Of a stretch of 64,000 bases of DNA, positions 1 to 11,608 are shown piece after piece; within the stretch, counting starts at the first letter, position 1; each line of letters starts with the position of its first letter. A program made the position numbers and the translations under genes. The notes under the pieces were generated by a model, which searched no databases, was not told where the DNA came from, and saw only the letters and a program-made list of their open reading frames with translations. Source of the DNA: Saxidomus purpurata (lineage: Eukaryota > Mollusca > Bivalvia > Venerida > Veneridae); assembly GCA_022818135.1 (NCBI GenBank), contig JAFMSR010000002.1, positions 40,629,369 through 40,693,368 of the forward strand. Reading direction: 5' to 3'.

Positions 1-985
1 ATTTTATCTGTGCATTATTAGGCTGAAATTTCGACTTGCGATGGTCAGTCATTCTCTAAAAATATTGCTCCCTTTCTACTTTGTGTTAAAAAGTGTTCAC
101 ATGTATTGATTTCAAACTAACCACGCCTTCACTCTGATTTTTTCAGTGTCTTTATATATTAGATTAAAATCGAGCGGTAGCGGAAAACTTTATATATATG
201 TTATGTATCCTGTCCAAACACTACGAAATGGAAAAGTGTTTGTTCAGTATCTATTTCTGTGGACTTAATGAGACAGCTATGTGGGGGCTTCTTAAGTTGC
301 AATTAAAATCTGAGATATTAAAACTAGAAAAGTTGAAATAAAGCATTTCCTTTTACAGCTCGGAATGAAAATGTTGGCATTTAAATGGTTTATTTGATCG
401 GTAAATTAGACCAAGCGCCAATTATTAATTATATTTCAAATTTTGTATGGAAAGGAAAATTTTGATACACAAACACAAAGATTTGACTATTGATACTGTC
501 AAAAGGGTAAAACGTTTTCAATGTAATTGACCTTTAACTAAGCAGTGGACAAAATAAATGAATTTATTCACCTGCAAGCGATGAATGAATCAAGTACGCT
601 TCGGCACTACTACTTAATTATTAAAATGTTAAGATTTTCTAAACAATATAAAAATCATATATACAAAACATGAATAACCTATTCAATATGTATTTAATAT
701 ACCAATATATATTTAAAACATAACTTCAAAAATGACGGCCTACATGTTATGAACATTTTTTTGTTGGCACAGAAGTAAATAACAGAATAAATAAAGAACT
801 ATGGAAAGTGCAGCAAAAGAAGGGGTTGCGAATGTCACCGTTCAAAATGTGCTGACAGGTTACTGAAACCTGTGACCTCCTTGTTTTGGGTCTTATAATT
901 GCCATGCCCCACGGCACCTCCCTATGCATGATATAGAACAGAGAGAAGTAACACTTTGCAAGCAAATTATGCACAAGCAGCGTAC
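1..985. other. Left edge, no gene recognised
   Basis: AT-rich sequence with no open frame, splice-bounded exon or clear repeat that I can support. Since the minus-strand exon ending at 986 has a good donor, this stretch is probably intron of that gene running off the window. Confidence 0.4.
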
Positions 986-3900
986 CTTTAAACCTTTAAT
1001 GGTAAGTTTGGCCCTCCATTTGGACACCGCACCCAGTCCACCACCAGTGTTGCGTAGCAGGTCAGAGAATCGACGGATCTGCAATACAGCGTATACATTA
1101 TAGTTAATACGTTGTGTTTAGTGACGAGTATTCATAACAAGAGCTGTCCATAAGACAGCAAGCTCGACTATTGTGGGTGTTTGCTAATAAAACAAAACTT
1201 TTATCAGTATAATAGCAAAACAAAATTCTGCTAACTATTAAGTATAAACTAGGAAAGTTGAATCATAAAAAAAGTCAAAATCTATCACTACATATTTAAT
1301 TTTTGGTAAATTAATTGTTTGATACAAAATGTACCCCTGAACACTATTGCTAAGTTTGATATAACTACCATAAGTGGTTACTGAGATATGTGCATGAGGC
1401 AAAACTTTAACCAAATTTTCAAAGTCAAACAAGGGCCATAATTTGCACTAAATTTAAACAAGAGTTATATGTCTTGACTGTGTGACACCCCTTAAGACAT
1501 TAATAAAGTTTCAAGTCAATAGCATAAGTGGTAACTGAGATATGTGCATGACAGTACCTAGCAGGCAAAACTTTAACCAAATTTTCAAAGTCAAACAAGG
1601 GCCATAATTTGTATCAAATTTATGCAAGAGTTATCTGACTTGACTGTGTGACACCCCTTAAGACATTAACAAAGTTCAAGTCAATTCATAAGTGGTTACT
1701 GAGATATGTACATGATAGTACCTAGCAGGCAAAACTTTAACCAAATTTTCAAAAGTCAAACAAGGGCCATAATTTGTACTAAATTTAAACAAGAGTTATC
1801 TGACTTGACTGTGTGACACCCCTTAAGACATTAACAAAGTTCAAGTCAATATCATAAGTGGTTACTGAGATATGTGCATGATAATACCTAGCAGGCAAAA
1901 CTTTAACCAAATTTAGTACCTAGCAGGCAAAACTTTAACCAAATTTTCAAAGTCAAACAAGGGCCATAATTTGTACTAAATTTATACAAGAGTTATCTGA
2001 CTTGACTGTGTGACACCCCTAGAGACATTAACAAAGTTTCAAGTCAATATCATAAGTGGTTACTAAAGTATGTGCATGATAGTGGTTACTGAGATATGTA
2101 CATGATAGTACCTAGCAGGCAAAACTTTAACCAAATTTTCTAAGTCAAACAAGGGCCATAATTTGTACTAAATTTATACAAGAGTTATCTGACTTGATTG
2201 TATGACACCCCTAAAGACATGAACAAAGTTTCAAGTCAATATCATAAGTGGTTACTGAGATATGTGCATGATAGTACCTAGCAGGCAAAACTTTAACCAA
2301 AGAAGCAACGCCGACGCCGACGCCGACGCCGACGCACAAATGACTGTAATAGCTCTCCATATTCTCCGAATAGTCGAGCTAAAAATCTGACATGCTAGAA
2401 CATTATTATACGGATTTCTGAAATAACGCACTTGCGCTGAAACCCGGCCTGTACTTTTAACGTAATTACAACCTAAACATATTCGTATAAACTCTTACAC
2501 TGTAAAACGTTTTAGATATTACTCTGGGTATTTAATTATATCAGATATCAATGAAGATGAATATGGTATGCATGAGTTCCTTTGAACTATTAATTACTCT
2601 TTCACATCTGTACGTATACCATATACAGAAACAAAGGGACATTATAATGATGTATCGTCTATTAGTTTATACTAATTTATTTCAGCTAGATTGTGAAGTA
2701 AGCTTGTAGCTTATCGAATCACTCTCGAGTCCGCTTCCTGGAATAACCGTACTGGTGTCACATGAGGAGGTACGGTCTTGACCTTGGTGGGGCTCGAACC
2801 CGCAACCCCCGGGATGAGCGGCAGACACCGTGTTTCGTCTATTGTGGTGTACAATGTGCACTCGTACGTATGTTAACGTATATTGCACAAACACCTGCAC
2901 GCACAATGTACACATATAACACTGGCAAACGCATACTGGGCTTGTTTCCTCTTTCCTAACATTTAACCTCAAATACGTAAGAATTGTATGCATGTTTTTT
3001 CCGTATGATTCGTATCTAAGTGTATTCCCTTTCAGTGTAAAAACATTACTACATGTTGTAACAAGCCGAGGGCCTAAGACGCAGCAGATCCATTCAGTGA
3101 AAAGTATACTCAACCCTGAATGGGTCTCTGTGCCTTATATATACTACCCTAATCCCCATCACATGTACATGGGTTTTAAATTTGCATATTATCATTATAT
3201 GCGACCGAACGTTTTCACTACGTTCACCGATCGTTACACTACTTCCCCCTCCGAGAAGACTCGTCCCAAGTCTTGGCCTGGGAACTTCGTGGGTAAGGCA
3301 ACTCCTGTCTGGCAGTTGTCTTCATCCCACCGCTGCCATCATTTGTAACGAGCCGAGGGCCTAAGACGCAGCAGATCCTTTCAGTGAAAAGTATACTCAA
3401 CCCTGAATGGGTCTATGTGCCTTATATATACTACCATAATCCCCATCACATGTACATGGGTTTTAAATTTGCATATTATCATCATATGCGACCGAACGTT
3501 TTCACTACGTTCACCGATCGCTACAATGTATATGATAATGTTCGAGTTTCTCCTCCAGAAATTTTCGTGCAATAATCTAAATAAGAATTTTAACTGGTCA
3601 GTGGTCTCACCAGTTTCCTTTTTCCCAAGTTGGTGCCATTGTTTTGTTTCTCGTCATCTTCCTCTCTCGCCAGGTGCTCCTGTAGCTTCTCCTGTAACTG
3701 TTTCTGTCGCCTACCCAACTCCCTTAATTTATTCTTCCAATCCATTTTTATCATAATCTCATAGTTTCTTTTCAAATGTTTAATTGACTTATCATTTTAA
3801 AGGTCACTGAAAGATCAACTATATCCAAAACACCAAATTCATATTTTATAGTCTTGTTACTGACCGACAACTTTTGAAAACATCATAACTGAATTTCAGT

Positions 3901-4607
3901 GAGTATTTTGAGTTTGGCACATGTTTAACATTTTTCAAAAGAGATACCTAATTGAAGCGTTACCTTTCTTTGAAAACATTCTAATCCTGTCATTACCCGA
4001 GTATCATATTAATCAAAGAGGATTTTGAGAAGAGTTTATTATATTTCATATGTGCATCAAAGGGTAGAATACATACCAATAGCGCTCTAAATGAAAATGG
4101 TAATGAGATGGAAAGTCTTTCGAGTACTTTAATTCATTTAATAGATACGCAGTAAAACATACACTACCCTGTGATTGCCCAAACTACACTACTGTAAATG
4201 AAATAACTTACATCCTTTTTCTCTAGCCTGTCGGACATCCGCCGTGCCGCTATTTGTCGTATTTGTTTATGTTTTCTAAATATCGCTAGATTCTCTGCAA
4301 ATGTTTCCGACACCAAACGGTTGGATCTGTAATTGTTAGCAATAACTCTATAATCCACTGGAGGGCGTTTTCTGTTTCTTGTTTCATCTTTGTAAGCTGG
4401 AACTTTGTTCAGCTGGGAGGGAGCTGACCTGGATAACAATTTAACTCTAATTGCCGCTGTAGTAGGCTCACGCGTGTTGCTGTTGCCAAGAACGCCACTT
4501 TTGTGTTTTGACGTAAGAGAAGACGTTGATTTGGAAACAGATAGACAGGTTATCCCAGAACACTGTAATCCCTCTAAACGTTTACCAAAACTGTATTGTT
4601 CCGCCAT
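986..4607 (-). CDS. Unrecognised coiled-coil protein gene (three exons, possibly 3'-partial)
   Basis: I do not recognise this protein. Exon 1 is 4607-4212: it opens with ATG (protein starts MAEQYSFGKR), encodes 132 residues and ends at a consensus GTAAGT donor. It is Ser/Thr-rich, then basic (RNRKRPPVDYR near residue 80). Exon 2 is 3787-3611 (59 codons), Lys/Glu/Gln-rich with a heptad-like stretch (RELGRRQKQLQEKLQEHL) that predicts a coiled coil. It ends either at a GTGAGA donor after KRKL or, if that donor is unused, at a TAA at 3590. Exon 3 is 1078-986 (31 codons, begins IRRFSDLLRN, contains GGGLGAVSKWRAK), bounded by TTGCAG and GTACGC. All three exons are phase 0 at both ends, which supports one transcript. 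The joining of exon 3 across a 2.5 kb repeat-filled intron is inference. The acceptor of exon 2 has a weak pyrimidine tract. Function unknown. Confidence 0.55.
1137..2380 (+). repeat. Interspersed element with internal ~165 bp tandem repeats (family A, copy 1)
   Basis: Starts AACAAGAGCTGTC, followed by AGCTCGACTATT at 1161-1172, which is the exact reverse complement of AATAGTCGAGCT at 2369-2380. Between them lie about five imperfect tandem units of about 165 bp, each carrying CAGGCAAAACTTTAACC and GGGCCATAATTTG. A short GCCGAC microsatellite sits at about 2309-2335 just inside the right end. No open frame. The architecture (subterminal inverted repeats, tandem core, microsatellite) resembles non-autonomous Helentron/pearl-like elements of bivalves; that assignment is inference. 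Lies in the intron of the unknown minus-strand gene. Confidence 0.75.
2690..2860 (-). mobile_element. tRNA-derived SINE fragment
   Basis: On the minus strand a good RNA polymerase III B-box, GGGTTCGAGCCCC, lies at about 2785-2800, preceded by a partly tRNA-like stretch and followed by a unique tail. No acceptor stem or complete cloverleaf can be drawn, so it is not a working tRNA gene. Confidence 0.6.
3057..3530. repeat. Direct duplication with ~289 bp period
   Basis: The block beginning AAGCCGAGGGCCTAAGACG at about 3062 recurs beginning GAGCCGAGGGCCTAAGACG at about 3352. Similarity continues for about 180 bp to CGTTCACCGATCG and then stops; the spacer carries extra sequence only after the first copy. 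No coding potential recognised. It lies next to exon 2 of the minus-strand gene. Confidence 0.8.
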
Positions 4608-4979
4608 ATTTCATGAGTTCGTGCTCATATGTATAGCATAACTAAACAGATAGTGTCAGAGTTTGTATTTTTTATGAAAAAGAAAATCAAGCCTGGCCAT
4701 AATACGAGGATTAAAGTTTGTATTATCTGTCTGTAGAAAAATAAAACAATAATTGTCGCTTTACTTGGAGGTTTTTATGATTTTATAGGAGTGGGCGTTA
4801 AAGTTTTGTACCTAGCAATTGTCTATGTAAAGAGAAAAATGTGAGCACAAACTTTATAAACGTGTGATCCCGATATTTTTAATACCTGATGGTTTTGTAA
4901 CATCATCAGATCATAGGCCATCATTTAATGTTGATCTCACAAGCATACGCTAAGATGACAGCGGCAACTGAATTCTACA
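4608..4979. other. Divergent spacer upstream of the unknown gene
   Basis: AT-rich, no exon or repeat recognised. It presumably holds the promoter of the minus-strand gene starting at 4607. Confidence 0.35.
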
Positions 4980-5460
4980 ATTTCAATGACACTAAAACCA
5001 TAAAAAATAAAGTACTGAGTTCAGATTTAAAACTTATTTATGTGAGCAATTAAGTCACCCATCATTTGAACAGTGGTTCTAGCTAAAGCTGGTTCATCCT
5101 TATTTGTATTTATCTCATAAGTATAAACACTTATACAGCATACGTTTCAGCAGACTTTGTGATCTATCAGTCACACTAATACCGTCCTAGAAAATGTATT
5201 CAATGATTACGGGAAAGAAATTCTGCTTGTGATGGTAGTTAACAATTGTTTTATAAATAACACAAAGTTAACACTCGATACAACACTTTAATATGCAGTT
5301 TTATTGATAACGAGAAATATACAGGACTTTGCGACCATGGCTAAGTAAAATAACTGATCATGTCACACAAGTGTAAGCGAACTTGAATTATTTCCCTTAG
5401 ACTAAACCGTAATTTCTTCGTCACCAAGCGCGCCAGAACCGTACAGATTATTCCCCTTCG

Positions 5461-5568
5461 TTCGAGAATATTCTACATGTTACTATGGTGGTTTATTAAT
5501 AGCCTATACTATTAATATAGTCAGAATTATCTAGAAAACCCTTGAATACTCATATTTGGCATATAAAT
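5461..5568 (+). promoter_or_regulatory. hsp70 copy 1 promoter: heat-shock element and TATA box
   Basis: TTCGAGAATATTC at 5461-5473 is three perfect alternating 5-bp heat-shock units (TTCnnGAAnnTTC), the known HSF-binding arrangement. TATAAAT at 5562-5568 lies about 90 bp downstream and about 126 bp before the ATG, implying a 5'UTR near 100 nt. The surrounding 300 bp are conserved in copy 2. Confidence 0.85.
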
Positions 5569-5693
5569 GAATATATCCTCACTGCTTCTTTAAACAAACT
5601 TCAAAAGTGGACGAAGAGAGAAATTACATATACTTGCCACTGGGATTTACACTCAAATATTTTCTTGATTTGTATTGAGCAAAACCTTCAAAG

Positions 5694-7919
5694 ATGAGTG
5701 CAAACGGACCAGCAGTTGGAATTGATCTCGGCACCACGTACTCGTGCGTTGGTGTTTTCCAGCACGGGAAAGTAGAGATCATAGCGAACGATCAGGGTAA
5801 CAGAACCATGCCAAGCTATGTGGCGTTCACAGACTCTGAGAGGTTGATTGGAGATCCAGCCAAGAATCAGGTATGTTAAATTAAGCATTATTATAGCTAC
5901 TTTATTGTGACATGAGTGTATTTGCTTGTTATTTCATGACACGAATTATAAATTAATGCCCAAGTCAATATTGCTGTAATGTTACTCATGTACATAATGC
6001 ACCGGTAGAAAAATTATACTTGTAAGCAACTTTCTGCAATAAAATACATCATCAGCAAATAATTTGAATTTGTTAGAGGTCATAACATTTCTCAAAATTA
6101 AAAAAAACAAACAGTAAAAACAACTAAGTCTACACTTAATAGGCTCTTAAACGTTTGATTTTTTTTCTTTTAACAGGCTGCCATGAACCCCAGCAACACA
6201 GTATTCGATGCTAAACGACTTATAGGACGCAAGTTCGATGACCAGATCGTGCAGAATGACGTCAAACATTGGCCATTCAAGATCGTCAGTGATGGGGGCA
6301 AACCGAAAATTCAGGCGGAATATAAGGGAAAAATGAATACATTCGCACCGGAAGAAATTAGCTCCATGGTGCTGACGAAAATGAAAGAAACAGCTGAGGC
6401 TTACCTTGGACAGAAGGTGCGGAACGCAGTAATTACAGTACCGGCGTATTTCAATGACTCTCAAAGACTGGCTACAAAGGATGCCGGAGTCATTGCGGGA
6501 CTAAATGTGATGAGAATCATCAATGAACCTACAGCTGCTGCACTCGCTTATGGACTAGATAAAAACTTAAATGGTGAAAAGAATGTGCTGATATTTGATC
6601 TTGGCGGAGGGACTTTCGATGTTTCAATTCTGACTATAGACGAAGGGTCGATTTTCGAAGTTAGATCGACAGCCGGGGATACACATTTAGGTGGCGAGGA
6701 CTTTGACAACAGAATGGTTAATCATTTCTTACAAGAGTTCAAACGAAAAACTGGCAAAGATATGAGTAAGAACTCTCGTAGTATGCGAAGGCTAAGAACT
6801 GCCTGCGAGCGGGCCAAAAGAACTCTGTCAAGCAGTACAGAAGCTAATATTGAGGTTGATTCTCTGTACGAGGGTATTGACTTCTACAGTAAAATAACAA
6901 GAGCACGATTTGAAGAACTTTGCGGTGATCTTTTTCGGGCTACAATGGAACCCGTAGAAAAAGCCCTACGGGATGCTAAGCTAGACAAATCCAAGATACA
7001 CGAAGTTGTGCTTGTTGGTGGCTCAACCCGAATTCCGAAGATTCAGAAACTTCTACAAGATTTCATGAATGGTAAAGAACTTAATAAATCCATCAATCCT
7101 GACGAGGCCGTAGCCTACGGTGCCGCCGTGCAAGCAGCAATTTTATCTGGCGACAAATCGGATGTTATTAAAGATGTTCTTCTAGTCGATGTTGCTCCGC
7201 TTTCACTTGGCATTGAAACTGCGGGCGGGGTGATGACAAATATTATAGACAGAAATACAAAAATCCCTACCAAGGCATCGCAGACTTTCACCACATATTC
7301 CGACAATCAGCCGGCAGTGAGTATTCAAGTTTTCGAAGGAGAAAGAGCGATGACAAAAGACAATAATTTACTTGGTCGTTTCGAGCTGACAGGTATACCA
7401 CCAGCTCCACGTGGCGTGCCTCAGATTGACGTCACTTTCGATATTGATGCCAACGGCACCCTCAACGTCTCGGCTCAGGACAAAAGCAACGGCAAAACAA
7501 ATAAAATTACTATCACCAATGACAGAGGGCGTCTATCGAAAGAAGACATTGACAGAATGGTGAATGAAGCAGAGAAATATCGTGAGGAAGACGAGAAACT
7601 GCGGCAGAAAGTAGATGCAAGAAATAAACTTGAAAGTTATGTGTTCAATGTGAAACAGACGGTGTCAGATGTAGCAGATAGATTATCGTCTGAAGATAAA
7701 GAAACTGTAATCACGGTATGTGAAGAATGTGTTAAGTGGCTAGACAATAATACAACGGCCGAAAAAGAGGAATTCGAATACAAGCTCGAAGAAGTCCAGA
7801 AGAAAGTTTCACCGGTTATGGTAAAACTTCATGGAGGGGCGCAGAAAGGTCAGGGACAATATGGCGGTTCTGATAACGCAGGGAGTGCACGAGGACCAAC
7901 TGTTGAAGAGGTGGACTAG
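5694..7919 (+). CDS. hsp70: Heat shock protein 70, cytosolic, copy 1
   Basis: ATP-dependent chaperone. Two coding exons, 5694-5870 and 6177-7919, with one 306-nt GT-AG phase-0 intron after codon 59, give 639 aa. All three HSP70 signatures are present: IDLGTTYS (residues 10-17), [14 protein letters not shown] in exon 2 and [14 protein letters not shown]. The catalytic Lys in FDAKRLIG (residue 72, Lys71 of bovine HSC70) is kept. The protein ends GPTVEEVD, the cytosolic TPR-binding tail, and lacks the GGMP repeats common in other HSP70s. Oddities: [10 protein letters not shown] has Met39 where the family has a second Thr; and one residue is missing in the lid region ([10 protein letters not shown] against [11 protein letters not shown] in copy 2). 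The HSE and TATA box upstream suggest heat inducibility. AATAAA follows at 8220. The frame is open throughout. Confidence 0.98.
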
Positions 7920-8219
7920 TTATACATTAGACTTTCTTTGTACATTAATATGACAACCAATGCAAATAAGACACTGAACTATGTATATATAAAGAATTAT
8001 TTTACGTACTTCATCAAAACTAAGAATTACAAGTGACTGGTAACAGGCTCATTTCTGTTCAAGTTTTAAGATGTGTTGTTTGGATTTCCCAACTTTTTAG
8101 ATAATTTAATTATGTACATATATTTGTATAAAAAGTTAGTATGTTTCATGTCTAATGTATTAGAAATTTCGTTTTCTGTCTGTACAGTGTATTTGAGTTA
8201 AATTTATTTTAAGAAATTG

Positions 8220-8225
8220 AATAAA
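8220..8225 (+). terminator. Polyadenylation signal of hsp70 copy 1
   Basis: AATAAA about 300 nt after the stop codon, followed by a T-rich stretch. The same signal is conserved downstream of copy 2. Confidence 0.8.
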
Positions 8226-8299
8226 GATTATACAAGTATCTTTATTTCAGCTTATTTTTACATGGTATCCAATGATAGTTAAAAAAAAAGTATATAAGA

Positions 8300-9400
8300 G
8301 TATTAAACACCTCTGTTCAAAAACAAATTTCTGACAGCACCCTCAGCATTTTTAAATACTTTGTAAAGGCAACGGGCTTATTCTCGTGACGTGATTCTAA
8401 ACTGGATGCCTGATGCCCTGGAGACTTTGCTCAATTTTCAAATCGGGTAAATGACAGGAAAGTAGCTAAAGGAGCCGAACAAGTCCCATTATTAAAAGTT
8501 AAGTCATTTTAAGAGTTTTCTTACTTGATTGAATGATACCTTTTTAAAAAAACTGTTTCCAAGTTTCAAATTTAATAAAACGCTCTAGTCCACATAAATT
8601 TAACCAATTTAACCTTAACAAAAATGTTCCATTTTCAAATCAGGTAAATGATATAATAGCAGCTGCAAGGATAACTTTATCAAAATAAACTGAGTCCAAC
8701 AAGGCTTATATTATGAATTTAATCCATTCACGAGTTATCTAAATTCATTAGATGATACACTCTAAACACTTTTTCCAAGTTTCAAATTTGATGAAACATG
8801 AGCGTGATAGTACACAAAACTTTATGTAGGTATCAGTCTGCTCGCAAAACTTATAATAATTGTAATGCATATTCAAACAAGGGTCATAATTTGAAAAATG
8901 GTCAAATGTAATTTGATTGTCTGATAACTCTGAAAACTTAAGTTTCCAGATAATCCCGTATGTGACTACTGAGACGTCCACGAATGAACATGAGGCAACT
9001 TACAAATGAATTACAGAAGACAAATAACTTTAAATCCAAATAAAATGTTTGTTTACATTATAATGTAAATGATCAAGAGATTTAATACATTGCATTCATG
9101 TAAAGTAGACTTAAAAACAGTCTGCATATCCCCATACAATCCATTACGGTATGCTTCAAGCATAGAATTTATCGAGTTCGCAGTTCATTTTTAACTACAA
9201 GTCAATTTTACTTTGCTTCGTAGTTTAAATGACAAATAATACACTGACGTAAAAGTCCGACTTGCACGAAGAAATGTTTTGGCATATAATTATTCTACAT
9301 GTACACAACATGTAAAGCTATGAACAAAGTTGAGTTTTTGCACTCAGTGCCAGCACAGTCAGATATTTGCACTAGTGCCATTGTTTCCCAATAAAATCCA
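8300..9400. other. Spacer between hsp70 copy 1 and the RNF2 pseudo-exons
   Basis: No gene. Contains degraded interspersed repeat sequence (AAGGGTCATAATTTG and ACACAAAACTTTA phrases, about 8,400-8,960) that recurs at about 16,680-17,190 in unit 2. From about 9,000 the sequence is homologous to that around 18,790-19,120, just 3' of the intact RNF2. Confidence 0.5.
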
Positions 9401-9401
9401 G

Positions 9402-11608
9402 TCACAGGCACTTCTCAATGCCCTTTTTAGCTGGAGATTCTGAGGATTTTTTCTGCCTTGCATAAAACATTTCAAGAGGTTTATTTACTTTCCAAAATTA
9501 ATCATTCACTTGATAAAGTGTCATATTGCCTGGTAAAGGAAAGAAATTGTCTGCTCCCGTGGAAATAAAGATGAAATACTAGCTTTCATCTGCTGAAGAG
9601 GGATCTGAAAGTTACAAAAGTTACATAATAAAGCACACAAGATATAATGAGCAACGTTTCCAAAGTCGAACAATAGTGCTAATTATACATAAGCCCACTA
9701 CCAAGACTTGTTGCTTAAAATCAAAAATACTTTTCATCTGCAAGAGGAATATTATGATATATTATGATGTACTTGTCAAGTTACTGCAAATAGTACACCA
9801 ATGCCCTATATCTACAGTCTTGTCTTAACCTTACATACATAGACATGCTGCTATTTCTGGTGGGATTTGATGGAGTGTGTTCAAGCAATCAGGTTACTTT
9901 GCATATGCATTACTTTCCAACTTAGCTACTTCATTTTGCACTTCAAGAGACAATCTGATGGCTCTATATTTTGACAGATGGTCCACTGAAATACAAAACA
10001 AAATTGTCATAAATTACATAATATTCTTCTGTGTGCATAAAACGAAGAAATGAAATAACAGCAGTACTGCTTTTTACCATTCACTTCTATCATAAGAGAG
10101 CACTGATGACTGTTAAAAGAAACAAGCATAAAAAGTAAGACAGCAATAAACTGATATACTGTAACAGATAGGCATACCCTACCTTTATGAAGCAATTTAA
10201 TAATAGGGAGTTACCTACTTTCTTTTATTATTAATTTAAGACACAGACTGTTAAGTTGCTGAATGAATAATCTGAAACTTTATTTGTAAATGCAGTTATG
10301 AAGGAGCTATTAGTCTAATGATTCTGGTAAGTTAAACTGCTATGCATTCCCAGTGAAAATATTACTTATTACTTTTTTTCTTCCTAGCATCAGTTCTACA
10401 GGTTATTAAGCTATAAAGCATCCATAAAGCATTGAGTAAAACACATGCTACAAGAGCTATCAGTAGGACAGCGCGCTCGACTTTTTAATGCTTGCCAATA
10501 AAACAAAACTTTGACAGTTAAGGGCACACAAGCACAAAACTTTAACTAGGAAGTACAAATAAAGAAACATTTTCATGGAGTTATCTTTTCTTGCTTACGG
10601 GTAGGTCTCAATATGGTATATAAGTATTCCAATTTTCAAAGTATTATATCTCAAATGGTTATGTCAATCATGTTGACAAGAATGAAAATAGTAAATGAGT
10701 TTCAAGTCGAAAAGGGCCATAATTCATATAAAATCCTTGACAGAATTGCCTTCTCTTTCCTATGTTTGGGGATCATGATGGTAAACAAGAATTCAAACTT
10801 TCAAAGTAATATCTCAAACAGTTTGGTCAAAAAGTGGACTGATACTAAAAACTTAACCAAGATTCTAAGGCGATAAATTGCCTTAATCTTTAAAACAAAT
10901 CCTTGACAGTGTTACCTTCTCTTGCCTATTGATGGGGTAATGATGTAACCAAGCATTGAAAGTTTCAAAGCTATATCTCAAAGGGTAAGACAATAAGTTG
11001 ATTTTACCCATATTCAATGTATTTTTAAAGTTAAAAAAAAGGGCCATAATTCCGTCAAAAACCTTGACAGAATTATGTACTCTTGTCTGTAGATGGAGGT
11101 TATGATGATTAACAAGTATGGTAATACCTCTAATAGTTTTAAGATAAAGTGGGGTGGTACGAAAAATTAACCAAGGTGTAACACCAACGCAGACGCCGAC
11201 GCCGGGCGCGAAAAATAGCTCCCCTTTTCTTCGAAAACCCGAGCTAAAAATGTGTATGTCAATGAATAACTGAAAAAAACTCACAACAAACCTATAGCAT
11301 TTGCTGTAGTCTTGATGTATCTCGATTCATCATTTCTTTCAACACCTTCTTTGGGGTATGGGTTGAATACTAGTTCAATCTCGTTAAGTTGTGGTTCAAC
11401 ATCAGGCTGGCTTGACTCTGGTAAACCATCCTCGAGCGAATTATCCTTACTGGAATCGTCTGAAAACTGTTTAATTTTCTTTCTTGGCGTCTTGTCATTT
11501 GATGTACAAAAACTTGTATCATTTCTCAGTAGGGCATCTGTATCTGAAGCTTATTTATGAACCCTCTGTGCTCTGTTCAATGCCTGTTGTCTCAGACCTT
11601 CTTCAATA
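9402..11608 (-). pseudogene. RNF2/RING1B 3' exons, inactivated duplicate
   Basis: Copies of RNF2 coding exons 2, 3 and 4 lie at 11608-11292, 9985-9926 and 9604-9402, in the same order and strand as in the intact gene at 19127-23563. The RING-encoding exon 1 is absent. Breaks seen: a TAA at 11551-11553 in exon 2 (CAA in the intact copy); the exon 3 donor GTAAG changed to CTAAG; a TAG at 9579-9581 (AAG in the intact copy); a TAA at 9498-9500 (AAA); and the original TGA changed to TGC, moving the stop two codons on. A family A element (10449-11245) sits in what was the intron between exons 2 and 3. The exon copies remain nearly full length, so the duplication is probably not very old. Confidence 0.95.
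10449..11245 (+). repeat. Family A element inserted in the RNF2 pseudogene
   Basis: Starts ACAAGAGCTATCAG, then GCGCGCTCGACTTTTT; ends with a GACGCCGACGCCG run and CGAAAACCCGAGCT. The core holds several units with GGCCATAATT and CCTTGACAG. Unit 2 lacks it: there the flanks join as ACATGC-AAAAATG at 20213/20214, so the ends of this copy are fixed to within a few bases. Confidence 0.9.

Noticed and set aside
1430..2330. CRISPR-like array
   Set aside because: Units are ~165 bp, degenerate and without short unique spacers; this is a eukaryotic interspersed element.
2770..2830. Possible tRNA gene on the minus strand
   Set aside because: A good B-box but no acceptor stem or A-box; fits a truncated SINE.
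7115..7306. Minus-strand open frame inside hsp70 exon 2 (also at 15510-15701)
   Set aside because: Shadow of the hsp70 coding frame, identical in both copies because the gene is.
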